NCBI GenBank assembly: GCA_903831335.1
Contig: CAIKXH010000124.1
Span: forward strand, 1 to 13,696
Length of the DNA stretch: 13,696 nt
Source: Candidatus Uhrbacteria bacterium
GTDB taxonomy: Bacteria; Patescibacteriota; Patescibacteriia; UBA9934; GWF2-40-263
Reading direction: 5' to 3'
Of the stretch, positions 1 through 6,521 are shown piece after piece. Each line of letters begins with the position of its first letter. Position 1 is the first letter of the stretch. The notes under the pieces were generated by a model that saw only the letters and a program-made list of their open reading frames with translations, was not told where the DNA came from and did not search any database. A program made the position numbers and the translations under genes.

Positions 1-372
1 GAAGTTGATGCCGTCTTTCTTATCGATGAATGGGCGCAAGAGGCTCCGTACATTGTTCTTGCAAATCAATCTGTCTCAGCCGCTGCCATGAAGCAACTTG
101 GATTTCGCTATTATGGAAATCTCTTTTTCTATCCCATTCCAACCGGCGAAGTTTTGTATCAAAAATTCCTCGCCATGAATGAAACACCGACTCGCGCCAC
201 TGTCGAAAGCGCCCTCGCGCTTATTCCAAAAGAAGAAAATGTCCACACACTTTTTTATGTGGTCGATACCTACTGGTGGCAATCAGAACGGTTGATTGAA
301 CAAGCAAAATCGATCGCTGATGATTGGAAGAGCGTTGGTGGAACCGTCTACATCTTCCGATTCGACAAATAA
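1..372 (+). CDS. C-terminal part of an unrecognised protein (5' end outside window)
   Basis: The frame is open from base 1 to a TAA at 370-372, giving 123 residues that are only the C-terminal end of a longer protein. An internal ATG at 88 is not needed as a start, because the upstream codons read smoothly (EVDAVFLIDEWAQEAPYIVL). The segment is a soluble alpha/beta-looking stretch with aromatic patches (FRYYGNLFFYPIPTG, VVDTYWWQ) and ends with a short beta-like tail (GGTVYIFRFDK). No catalytic motif is visible. From memory, similar tails follow multi-pass membrane proteins in CPR polysaccharide clusters, but this cannot be verified here. It is the only plus-strand gene and converges on the minus-strand glycosyltransferase run, ending at a shared terminator. 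Coding status is fairly sure; function is unknown. Confidence 0.8.
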   Translation, partial: EVDAVFLIDEWAQEAPYIVLANQSVSAAAMKQLGFRYYGNLFFYPIPTGEVLYQKFLAMNETPTRATVESALALIPKEENVHTLFYVVDTYWWQSERLIEQAKSIADDWKSVGGTVYIFRFDK

Positions 373-408
373 AAAAAATGATCCAGCACTATGCTTGGAT
401 CATTTTTT
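373..408. terminator. Bidirectional Rho-independent terminator
   Basis: A perfect 13-bp inverted repeat, AAAAAATGATCCA at 373-385 and its complement at 396-408, encloses a 10-nt loop. The outer A/T runs give a U-tract on both strands, so one hairpin can stop transcription from the plus-strand gene, whose TAA ends at 372, and from the minus-strand GT4 gene. The GT4 stop codon (389-391) lies in the loop, so its last codons are part of the stem. Confidence 0.85.
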
Positions 409-1585
409 CTAATGTATCTACGTATGTCTTCAGGGCATACTTCTCTGCCATTTCACGAATGTCTGCTGACCTCCTCCAATACTCTTCTGGATTCTCCAGG
501 AATTTTTTGAGTGCGTGTAAAAATGATTCTTGATTCCCTGCCTCAAATAGCCACCCGTTCTCTCCTTCCACAATCAACTCTGGAATTCCACCAATCTGAG
601 ATGCAATCACAGGAGTTCCAACGGCAAAGCTTTCATAAATAATGGTTGGGGAATTTTCATAACAGAGCGATGGAACAATCACCGCATCTACCGTCGCAAT
701 CAATTTCAATAAGGGATTCAATGCTTCAAACCCATGAAACGTCAACCGAGGATCGCGCATACTGCGCTCTTCTATTTCCGTTCGCAAACTCCCATCTCCG
801 GCAATATGCAATTCATACGGGAGATCAAGGGTGTTTAAGGCGTGCATCAAAAAGAGAATGCCTTTATGCGATTCCAACTGACCAGCAAATAAAAATCGAA
901 TCGGACCGGTTCGTTCTTTTATGCGATTCGGAACCAATACAGGCGGCGCCGGATTTGGAATCACAACGGTTTTTTTCTCAAGAAAAAAACCACGTGCACA
1001 ATGAAGATCTAATAAAAACTGTGAGGGGGAAATAACCATGTCCGGTTTTCCAATAGCCCATTCAGACAATCGTTCGTACCATCTTCGCAAAAAGGATCGA
1101 TTCAAAAACGAATCCTCTTGTCCCCACATGAGAAGCCCGCTTGGAATCGTCAGTTGGACATCATGAATGGTGTGCACATGACGAACTCCTGATTCCTGAA
1201 TGATGCGTCCAATCGAAAGACCAATCCCTTTTAAATTGTGCGTCAAAATCACATCTGGCTGTTCTTCCAAAATCCAACGATGTATCACAGAACGAACCCC
1301 CGGACTCACTGCATCGGTGATATGCCAAAGCAATCGCCACACAAATGGTTTCTTTCCAATATTTTCAATTCCAAAAAGATTCATCGGATGAAATCGATAC
1401 ACGCGTTCCAAATGTTTTTCTTGTAAATCAAGTCCGAGACTATTCCAACCAAAAAAGGGTCTTGAAGTAAGCACACTTACTTCATGACCTCGTTTGGACA
1501 ACTCATCCGCGATACGACGCGCAACAAGTTCTGCCCCACCCCGCTCATGCGGAGGATACAGATTTGAAATGATTCCAATTTTCAT
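389..1585 (-). CDS. GT4-family glycosyltransferase (GT-B fold)
   Basis: A 398-residue retaining glycosyltransferase of the GT4 type, expected to add a sugar from a nucleotide-sugar donor to a lipid-linked glycan at the cytoplasmic face. The N-terminal Rossmann half opens with MKIGIISNLYPPHERGGAE, whose glycine pair (16-17) is the usual acceptor-side loop. The C-terminal half holds 'FLFAGQLESHKGI' (about 231-243) and the E-x7-E donor motif at E310/E318 (ENSPTIIYE), followed by the family-typical 'GTPVIASQIGGIPELI'. Length is normal. The start at 1585 is well placed because the conserved N-terminus begins at once, although no Shine-Dalgarno is visible upstream. It is last in the run, separated from the preceding GT4 gene by a palindromic repeat, and its stop codon is inside the terminator loop. 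The sugar specificity cannot be read from the sequence. Confidence 0.93.
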   Translation of the reverse strand: MKIGIISNLYPPHERGGAELVARRIADELSKRGHEVSVLTSRPFFGWNSLGLDLQEKHLERVYRFHPMNLFGIENIGKKPFVWRLLWHITDAVSPGVRSVIHRWILEEQPDVILTHNLKGIGLSIGRIIQESGVRHVHTIHDVQLTIPSGLLMWGQEDSFLNRSFLRRWYERLSEWAIGKPDMVISPSQFLLDLHCARGFFLEKKTVVIPNPAPPVLVPNRIKERTGPIRFLFAGQLESHKGILFLMHALNTLDLPYELHIAGDGSLRTEIEERSMRDPRLTFHGFEALNPLLKLIATVDAVIVPSLCYENSPTIIYESFAVGTPVIASQIGGIPELIVEGENGWLFEAGNQESFLHALKKFLENPEEYWRRSADIREMAEKYALKTYVDTLEKMIQA

Positions 1586-1591
1586 AGGACG

Positions 1592-1688
1592 AGGCGGAAG
1601 GTAGTTCGTAGTTAGTAGTTTGTAGTTAGGGAAGAAAGGTAGAAAGCGCGTTTTCCGCCTAACTACGAACTTCTAACTACAAACTACT
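1592..1688. repeat. Palindromic intergenic element, family A (TAGTTNGTAGTTAG type)
   Basis: It fills the 106-bp gap between the two GT4 genes. Perfect 16-bp arms lie at 1614-1629 (AGTAGTTTGTAGTTAG) and 1673-1688. A second pair, 1604-1615 with 1659-1670 (12 bp), and a third, 1592-1599 with 1653-1660 (AGGCGGAA/TTCCGCCT), are interleaved. Each arm is itself a near-tandem duplication of a GTAGTTYGTAGTTA unit. It starts 6 bp from one start codon and ends 3 bp from the other gene's stop. Confidence 0.85.
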
Positions 1689-1691
1689 GGT

Positions 1692-2903
1692 TTACTTATA
1701 CTCTCTCTTCGACTGTTGTTCGATCACAGATTTATATGTTTGTTCCAGGTTTGTGATGAGTGGTTCCCAAGCAAAATGAGCTTCTGCATGCAAACGAGCA
1801 GATCTTCCGAGTTGTTCACGAACGTCTGTGCGTGTGAGCAAAAGTTCAATGGCTTGTTTGAGCGCGCCCACATCTTCAGGTGGAACAAGTAAACCTGTCT
1901 CACCATCGAGCACGACGGATCGAACACCCGGGAGACTCGAAGCAATCGTTGGAATTCCACTTGCAGCAGCTTCAAGGGCCACAAGACCAAACGCTTCTGC
2001 GCGGCGCGTTGAGGGAAACAGATGAATATCTGCGGCTCGGTAGTAGCGTGGCAAATCTTCTTCTGAAACACCACCAACGAACGTAACACGATCATCGATC
2101 TTATGAAGTCGTGTCAATGATTCATATGTCTCTTTCATTTCTCCACTTCCAACCACAACAAGATGAAATGTGTTCATGACATCTTTCAGAGCTTCAAACA
2201 ACACAGGCAAGCCTTTAAAATGATGCGCGCGATCAAGACCGCCAACAAACAACAAGATAGGGACGTTTGGTTTTAATCCAAGCTCCATGCGCAACAGAGG
2301 TTTATCTCCAGGACAAAAACGCTTGAGATCAACACCAAACGGATGAATTTCCACACGATCTGAAATAGACGACAATTGTTTCAGATTTGATGATTCATAA
2401 TAATCCTTTGAGCTCACGAGGATTCGATCACAGCGGTTCGCAATCCAAGGGAACAACACATGCTTGTGAGCCTCAAAAATAGCCCCACGAGCCCCTGTCG
2501 CAGACGCATCCATGTGATACGTCATCACAAGACCCTGGTCATGCCTGAGCGCCTTTCTCACAATAACAGGCTCTGCTCCGCCAAAAAATGGATAGTGCAA
2601 ATGAACAAGGTCAAATCCTTTCAAGCGCTGAAAAAGCGACGGCATGACGCTCGCGTTCCCGATGGACAAAACAGCCGGAATACGATGAACATACTCAGGA
2701 TCTTCTGTTCCCCCCTCCTTCACAAGGAGGGGTTGGGGGTGGTCATTATCGAGCGAAGTAAAGACATGCACATTATACCCACGCTCTCTCAATCGCTCTG
2801 TATACTCAAACGCAACCTTCCCCATCCCTCCGCGATACGGAGGATAGGTACAAACCACATGTGCAATTTTTGGAGATGATGCGGACATACATTTATTTGT
2901 CAT
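1692..2903 (-). CDS. GT4-family glycosyltransferase with in-frame palindromic insert
   Basis: A 403-residue GT-B glycosyltransferase. Motifs in order are 'VVCTYPPYRGGMGKV' (16-30, acceptor-side glycine loop), 'FDLVHLHYPFFGG' (97-109), 'LLFVGGLDRAHHFKG' (217-231) and the E-x7-E donor motif E303/E311 (AEAFGLVALE), then 'SGIPTIASSLPG'. Residues 55-65 (HPQPLLVKEGG) are encoded by a GC-rich hairpin repeat at 2709-2742 and lie in a loop that varies in the family, so the protein is probably still functional. The start is uncertain: the ATG at 2903 lies inside the adjacent palindromic repeat but has GAGGG six bases upstream, while the ATG at 2888 (residue 6) gives a cleaner N-terminus. Sequence typical of the family begins near residue 12, so both are possible. 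The acceptor and sugar are unknown. Confidence 0.92.
   Translation of the reverse strand: MTNKCMSASSPKIAHVVCTYPPYRGGMGKVAFEYTERLRERGYNVHVFTSLDNDHPQPLLVKEGGTEDPEYVHRIPAVLSIGNASVMPSLFQRLKGFDLVHLHYPFFGGAEPVIVRKALRHDQGLVMTYHMDASATGARGAIFEAHKHVLFPWIANRCDRILVSSKDYYESSNLKQLSSISDRVEIHPFGVDLKRFCPGDKPLLRMELGLKPNVPILLFVGGLDRAHHFKGLPVLFEALKDVMNTFHLVVVGSGEMKETYESLTRLHKIDDRVTFVGGVSEEDLPRYYRAADIHLFPSTRRAEAFGLVALEAAASGIPTIASSLPGVRSVVLDGETGLLVPPEDVGALKQAIELLLTRTDVREQLGRSARLHAEAHFAWEPLITNLEQTYKSVIEQQSKREYK
2709..2742. repeat. GC-rich palindromic repeat inside a GT4 coding sequence
   Basis: A perfect 9-bp inverted repeat, CCCCTCCTT at 2712-2720 and AAGGAGGGG at 2724-2732 with a 3-nt loop, is followed by TTGGGGGTGG (2733-2742). 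From memory this resembles a widespread intergenic repeat in many bacteria. Here it is translated in frame on the minus strand as HPQPLLVKEGG within the glycosyltransferase, with no frameshift or stop. Confidence 0.8.
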
Positions 2904-3003
2904 TGCGAGCCCTCATGTTTCTATTGGGGCGAAGCAATCTTAGCGAAACGTGTTGTGACGAAAAGATTGCTTTGTCGTCGATGACTCCTCCTCGCAATGA
3001 CAA
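2897..3003. repeat. Palindromic element family B, copy 1
   Basis: Perfect 13-bp terminal inverted repeats lie at 2897-2909 (TTGTCATTGCGAG) and 2991-3003. An inner pair, GAAGCAATCT at 2931-2940 with 2964-2973, matches at 9 of 10 positions. The right part, from about 2962 to 3002, is nearly identical to copy 2 at 4122-4163 and in the same orientation. Copy 1 has about 20 extra bases (CCCTCATGTTTCTATTGGGG region) after the left terminus. I recall the GTCATTGCGAG...GAAGCAATC pattern as a common bacterial interspersed palindrome. Confidence 0.9.
2910..2914 (-). promoter_or_regulatory. Shine-Dalgarno-like GAGGG before the GT4 start at 2903
   Basis: On the minus strand GAGGG is followed by six bases and then the ATG at 2903-2901. 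It lies in the extra segment that distinguishes repeat copy 1 from copy 2, and it is one of the few purine-rich ribosome-binding candidates in the window. It is the main argument for starting this gene at 2903 and not at 2888. Confidence 0.4.
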
Positions 3004-3010
3004 GGAAAAC

Positions 3011-4060
3011 TCACCACCAAATAACTCTTTTCAGTACAAACCAAACGATCGTAAGTAGCGGATTTCCAATCTTGTCGACAATAAAACTTGATGTCTCTTG
3101 ATGTTCCACTTTTGACGTAAACATGCGCACAATTTCACGATCAGACACGCGGCGTATGTGTGCGGACTTTTTTCTTCCCTCAAAAATATGTTTCCAAACC
3201 GCTGGTCGAAACGCTTCAAGATACGCACTGAACTTTTCTTTCCACCAACCGCCCTTGAGAGACAGCACAAGCATCATGCATTCCATTCCAAAAAGAAATG
3301 GTGCGAGTAATACAATCGTCGCAAGCTTGAGGTGTGTAAAGTGAACAATGTAACGATTGCGTTCCATCCAATAAAATTTGGCGAACGCACGTTTGAATTT
3401 GTAATTGTGATATGTGACAGAATTTTTCGCAAACACGTTTCGAAAACCTGCGAGGCGAATGCGCCAACCAAGTTCAAGATCTTCGTGATAGAGAAAGAGA
3501 AATGGATCAAGGAGACCAACTTCTCGGAGAACGGACGCACGATACAAAACCGCTGCTCCAGACGCATACGCTATTTCACTTCCATCTTTGGCAGTTACAT
3601 CCGCAGCCAACATTCCATTATCACGCACGAATCCAAATCCAAGGAAGTGAACCATTCCGCCCGTGGAATTCACACGTTCTGGATCAGACCAGAGTTTCAT
3701 AAACGACTGAACGGATCCAATTTTCTTATCGGACTCAGCAAGTGTGACTGCTTCACGAATCGCACCTGGTTCAAGTTTCAGATCATTATTGTGCAAGAAG
3801 ACATAATCCGCTCCGTTCAAGAGTGCATGATTGATTCCCAGATTGTTCCCTTCGGCAAAACCTAAATTTTTATCACTTGGAAAATACGTGATATCTGTTC
3901 TCTTTGCCAACCATTCCTGCGAACCATCTGTGGATGCATTATCAACCACAATAATTTCAAGTCTCTCGCGCGGATAATCCAACGCATCTAAACAAGAAAA
4001 AACATCTTCAAGATACAACATCGAAAACCACGAGAGATAGACAATGGCAACTTTGGGCAT
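3011..4060 (-). CDS. GT2-family glycosyltransferase (rhamnosyltransferase-like)
   Basis: An inverting GT-A glycosyltransferase resembling WbbL-type rhamnosyltransferases, of about 349 residues from the chosen start. Numbering from the upstream ATG at 4072: VVDNASTDGS (42-51) binds nucleotide, LHNNDLKL (93-100) replaces the usual DxD with NND as is common in this subfamily, and YHEDLELGWR (195-204) carries the acidic catalytic-base motif. A hydrophobic segment at about 251-272 and another at 338-350 suggest membrane anchoring after the catalytic domain. The chosen start (4060, MPKVAIVYLSW) is the family-like one; ATGs at 4072 and 4066 are alternatives. No good ribosome site is visible. The gene is bracketed by two direct copies of the family B palindrome, ending 7 bp from one and starting 12 bp from the other. 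Sugar specificity is inferred only from family resemblance. Confidence 0.92.
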   Translation of the reverse strand: MPKVAIVYLSWFSMLYLEDVFSCLDALDYPRERLEIIVVDNASTDGSQEWLAKRTDITYFPSDKNLGFAEGNNLGINHALLNGADYVFLHNNDLKLEPGAIREAVTLAESDKKIGSVQSFMKLWSDPERVNSTGGMVHFLGFGFVRDNGMLAADVTAKDGSEIAYASGAAVLYRASVLREVGLLDPFLFLYHEDLELGWRIRLAGFRNVFAKNSVTYHNYKFKRAFAKFYWMERNRYIVHFTHLKLATIVLLAPFLFGMECMMLVLSLKGGWWKEKFSAYLEAFRPAVWKHIFEGRKKSAHIRRVSDREIVRMFTSKVEHQETSSFIVDKIGNPLLTIVWFVLKRVIWW

Positions 4061-4072
4061 TTCCATAAGCAT

Positions 4073-4163
4073 TTGTCATTGCGAGCGAAGCGAAGCAATC
4101 TTTTCGACACGATACGAAGCGTAAAGATTGCTTCGTCGTCGATGACTCCTCCTCGCAATGACA
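4073..4163. repeat. Palindromic element family B, copy 2
   Basis: Terminal inverted repeats at 4074-4085 (TGTCATTGCGAG) and 4152-4163 are perfect over 12 bp. The inner pair, GAAGCAATCTTT near 4091-4102 with AAAGATTGCTTC at 4123-4134, also matches. Read in six frames, it gives the spurious 'CHCEEESSTTKQSL...DCFASLAMT' peptide. It lies between DUF2304 and GT2 and is a direct copy of the element at 2897-3003. Confidence 0.9.
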
Positions 4164-4176
4164 GCAAATAATATAA

Positions 4177-4515
4177 TTAATCCGTTTTCTTTTCAGACTC
4201 CTCAATCGCAAGCGTTCTCACAAGCTTCGTAATCTCTCTTTCCACTTCTTCAATTCGCACAAGCAATCGAAACACCATGTAGAACAATGCGATGATGGAG
4301 ACATACATGATAGCGTCCACTCCACGGCCAACCCCCACGAATCTTGCGAGCGTATCTGTTGTCTGCGGTAAGACAACCACAACTCCGACAATCAACCAAA
4401 AAAAGATCCACAAAAAAAGAAACGCGAGCGTCAACTTTCCTTTGCGAAATTGTCTGAATGTTCTTGCAATTGCAAAAATAGAAAAGGCCACGATGAGAAA
4501 TTGGATGATGGACAT
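4177..4515 (-). CDS. DUF2304 family small membrane protein
   Basis: A 112-residue protein whose length, layout and sequence fit DUF2304. It has an N-terminal hydrophobic helix (MSIIQFLIVAFSIFAIART, 1-19), a short basic loop (RQFRKGKL), a second helix (about 28-49, with aromatic FLWIFFWLIV), a loop with GVGRGVDAIMYV (61-72), a third helix (about 70-87), and a charged, probably coiled-coil tail (RIEEVEREITKLVRTLAIEESEKK). DUF2304 genes typically sit beside DPM1-like GT2 genes that lack their own membrane helices, exactly as here with the gene at 4616-5281. A role as membrane partner, or in moving the lipid-linked sugar, is inferred and not proven. The start at 4515 fits the family, but no Shine-Dalgarno is visible. 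Palindromic repeats lie on both sides. Confidence 0.9.
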   Translation of the reverse strand: MSIIQFLIVAFSIFAIARTFRQFRKGKLTLAFLFLWIFFWLIVGVVVVLPQTTDTLARFVGVGRGVDAIMYVSIIALFYMVFRLLVRIEEVEREITKLVRTLAIEESEKKTD

Positions 4516-4524
4516 AGGGGTGAT

Positions 4525-4618
4525 GGTAGTAAAGTAGAAAAGTAGTAGAGCAGGAGAGAAGAAGAGTTCGAGTAAATACTTTGCTTCTTTACTACTTTAC
4601 TACCCTCCTACTTTCCTA
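4525..4618. repeat. Palindromic intergenic element, family C (GTAGTAAAGTAG type)
   Basis: Perfect 13-bp arms lie at 4525-4537 (GGTAGTAAAGTAG) and 4592-4604, flanked by further GTAG-rich units (AAGTAGTAG near 4540-4548; CTCCTACTTTCCTAC at 4605-4619). Arms built of near-tandem short units recall family A, though the sequence differs. The element supplies the stop codon of the DPM1-like gene: its TAG at 4616-4618 belongs to the GTAGG unit at the element's right end. Confidence 0.8.
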
Positions 4619-5281
4619 CATCGTTAATCGTCTAAGCACGAGCTTCAACAACGTTTTAATTCCAACAAAAAAGCTCTGACCTTTCGATAAAGAATAATCT
4701 GTATAAATCGCTTTGATCGGCACTTCGACAATTTTAAATCCGTGTGCTTTTGCTTCTGCAATCAACTCCGAAGAAACTTCCATCCGATTTGTTTTGATTT
4801 CTATTTTCGACAACGCATTGCTTGTGAATGCACGAAATCCGGATTGACTGTCTGTGACATATGCTCCAAACAAGACAAGGGTAGAAATATTACCAAGCAG
4901 GTTCGCGACTTGGCGATACCATGGCATTCCTGTTCTCGTCAGCATGCGTGAACCAATCACAACATCCGCCCCGTTCTTAATCGCATCGATGAACTTCGGA
5001 ATCTCTGCAGGATCATGTTGGCCGTCCGCATCAAGTGTGATGACCATATCTGCTCCGCGTTTTTTTGCGGCTGCAAATCCGGTTCCAATCGCTGCGCCAA
5101 GACCTCTGTTAATGATGTGCGATACAACAATCGCTCCATTTGCTTCTGCGACCTCAGCTGTCGCATCAGGAGAACCATCATTCACCACAATCATCTCCGA
5201 AACAAAAGAGCGCGTACGTGTGAGAACGTCCGCGATCGTTGTTTCTTCTTTGTATGCCGGAATCACTGCCACGATTTTCAT
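4616..5281 (-). CDS. DPM1-like GT2 glycosyltransferase (polyprenol-phosphate sugar transferase)
   Basis: A 221-residue GT-A enzyme like polyprenyl-phosphate mannosyl- or glucosyltransferases, which move a sugar from a nucleotide donor to a polyprenol phosphate at the inner membrane face. Numbering from the upstream ATG at 5299: VIPAYKEE (12-19), VVNDGSPD (38-45), the metal-binding DAD within LDADGQHD (89-96), VIGSRM (114-119) and TDSQSGFRAF (149-158). It has the short form without C-terminal membrane helices, which fits the DUF2304 gene directly downstream as a separate membrane partner. The start at 5281 (MKIVAVIPAY) is chosen because it is the usual family N-terminus; the ATG 18 bases upstream belongs to the terminus of repeat D. 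The stop lies in repeat C. The sugar cannot be assigned. Confidence 0.93.
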   Translation of the reverse strand: MKIVAVIPAYKEETTIADVLTRTRSFVSEMIVVNDGSPDATAEVAEANGAIVVSHIINRGLGAAIGTGFAAAKKRGADMVITLDADGQHDPAEIPKFIDAIKNGADVVIGSRMLTRTGMPWYRQVANLLGNISTLVLFGAYVTDSQSGFRAFTSNALSKIEIKTNRMEVSSELIAEAKAHGFKIVEVPIKAIYTDYSLSKGQSFFVGIKTLLKLVLRRLTM

Positions 5282-5293
5282 AAATATCCGAAC

Positions 5294-5390
5294 TGTCATC
5301 TCGAGCGACCGTTTTTTGTCTCGCCGAGAGATCTCACATGGACCACATAAGATTTCTCCACTCCTCGATGACTCGTCGGTCGAAATGACA
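5294..5390. repeat. Palindromic intergenic element, family D (TGTCATYTCGA type)
   Basis: Termini TGTCATCTCGA (5294-5304) and TCGAAATGACA (5380-5390) are inverted, matching at 10 of 11 positions. Inner GAGAGATCT and AGATTTCTC stretches (about 5325-5360) pair partly. The pattern recalls the common 'TGTCATTTCGA...AGAAATCTC' interspersed palindrome (memory, not a search). It fills the gap between the SDR gene stop (5396) and the GT2 start (5281). Confidence 0.75.
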
Positions 5391-5395
5391 CAAAA

Positions 5396-6412
5396 TTAAA
5401 TAGATGTGAGCAAGATTTTATTTGCTTTCAAGTATTCTATGGTTCTGCGCAAACCATCTTCAAGACGCACAAGGGGAAACCAGCCCAATTCTTTTGCGCG
5501 ATTGATATTTGGAAGGGCAAGCTCTGACAAAAAGGCGAAATTCTCCCCTTCCACCATTTTTGAGGTTGAGTCTGTCATCTCCAAGACCTTTTGTGCCACA
5601 TCTTTGAGGAGTACGTCAACATCACTACCAATGTTCACAGGTCCTGGGTATTCTGCAGCTTTCATGACGCGCTGAAGACCATCTACAACATCTGTTACAT
5701 AACAAAGGGCGGAACGAAAATTTAATCCTCCGTTTAATACCAAATCATTCCCATCCAAGGCACTTAAAATAAAGTCAGGAATCAACTGACCATCAAAAAG
5801 CGGCATGCGCGGGCCATAGGTTCTAAAGATACGTGCAATACGAATATCTAATCCGTGCACTTGGCGATAGGTTTCAAACATGGTTTCTGCAAATCGTTTT
5901 CCTTCATCATAGCAACCGCGTGGAGATAAATGATCTGTTGTCCCTTGTTCATCTTCTGTCACAGACGATGCTTTATCTGCACGAGATCCGTACACAACAG
6001 AACTTGAGGCAAGTAAAATGCGTGCGCGATATTTCTTTGCAAGTTCAAGCACGTAATAATTTCCGATGGAGTTTGAAAGAAGTGTTTGGATTTTAAACTG
6101 ATCAAACTTTTTGATGCTCGTTGGGCACGCCATGTGATAAATTTCTTGAATACCTTGAAATGGCAACTTGAATTCAGCCAGCTCGGAAAATTGTTCAAGG
6201 TCAAATGGTTGATTGACATCCAATCGAATAAAACGAAAATTCGGATTCTGCAAAAGAGAATCAATGTTCCGCACATCACTCGTGGAAAAATTATCCAAGC
6301 AAATGACATGATGACCATCACGAAGCAATGCTTCGCACACATGGGATCCCAAAAACCCCGCCCCACCCGTTACCAGAATATTTCTTTTTTCGAAAGTTAA
6401 AGCTTGTGGCAT
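5396..6412 (-). CDS. Extended SDR, NAD-dependent nucleotide-sugar epimerase/decarboxylase family
   Basis: A 338-residue Rossmann enzyme. NAD-binding TGGAGFLG is at 15-22 with D40 after strand 2 (CLDNFSTS). The catalytic Y168-x3-K172 lies in SPRGCYDEGKRFAE, a phrase very like UDP-glucuronate decarboxylases (UXS; RxCYDEGKR), as is YHMACP (92-97). However, the strand before the active site reads LASSSVVYG (134-142). Decarboxylases and dTDP-glucose 4,6-dehydratases have a Glu where this protein has V139 (SEVYG or DEVYG). It may therefore be a UXS-like protein with epimerase-type chemistry, so only 'nucleotide-sugar SDR' is safe. The length is normal. The start at 6412 fits the family; a TATAAT lies 8 bp upstream and no Shine-Dalgarno is seen. 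It presumably supplies sugar donors to the glycosyltransferases downstream. Confidence 0.9.
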   Translation of the reverse strand: MPQALTFEKRNILVTGGAGFLGSHVCEALLRDGHHVICLDNFSTSDVRNIDSLLQNPNFRFIRLDVNQPFDLEQFSELAEFKLPFQGIQEIYHMACPTSIKKFDQFKIQTLLSNSIGNYYVLELAKKYRARILLASSSVVYGSRADKASSVTEDEQGTTDHLSPRGCYDEGKRFAETMFETYRQVHGLDIRIARIFRTYGPRMPLFDGQLIPDFILSALDGNDLVLNGGLNFRSALCYVTDVVDGLQRVMKAAEYPGPVNIGSDVDVLLKDVAQKVLEMTDSTSKMVEGENFAFLSELALPNINRAKELGWFPLVRLEDGLRRTIEYLKANKILLTSI

Positions 6413-6420
6413 ATGAGAGA

Positions 6421-6426
6421 ATTATA
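6421..6426 (-). promoter_or_regulatory. Candidate -10 box (TATAAT) for the SDR/glycosyltransferase run
   Basis: A perfect TATAAT on the minus strand ends 8 bp before the ATG at 6412. No convincing -35 is visible, and the upstream DNA is T-rich and part of palindrome E. If real, the transcript would begin only a few bases before the start codon. Confidence 0.35.
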
Positions 6427-6441
6427 AAGAAAAAAAGCTAT

Positions 6442-6521
6442 AAAGGCTATAAGGGCGATAAAGGTTGTTGGAGAAATTCGTTAATAGAGCCTTTATGGCA
6501 TTTATCACCTTTACAGCCTTT
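6442..6521. repeat. Palindromic intergenic element, family E (AAAGGCTRTAARGG type)
   Basis: Arms at 6442-6462 (AAAGGCTATAAGGGCGATAAA) and 6501-6521 are complementary at 18 of 21 positions. An extra AGCTATAAAGG unit flanks the left arm at about 6436-6446, and GAGCCTTTATGGC lies at 6488-6499, so the arms are again made of short near-repeats. It ends 2 bp before the stop of the S8 peptidase gene and begins 29 bp upstream of the SDR start. Confidence 0.8.

Noticed and set aside
2743..2765. Minus-strand ACTTCGCTCGATAATGAC next to the in-gene palindrome as a remnant of a family D element
   Set aside because: It resembles a 'TTCGCTCGAAATGACA' terminus, but the match is short and imperfect, with no second arm nearby, so chance similarity in coding sequence cannot be excluded.
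2897..4163. CRISPR-like or insertion-sequence interpretation of the two family B copies
   Set aside because: There are only two copies, about 1.1 kb apart with a normal glycosyltransferase between them. There is no transposase, no regular spacers, and no target-site duplication that I could recognise.
4008..4211. A 67-codon minus-strand open frame between the GT2 and DUF2304 genes
   Set aside because: Most of it is a translation of the family B palindrome, and it overlaps the start of the GT2 gene in another frame. No independent coding evidence.
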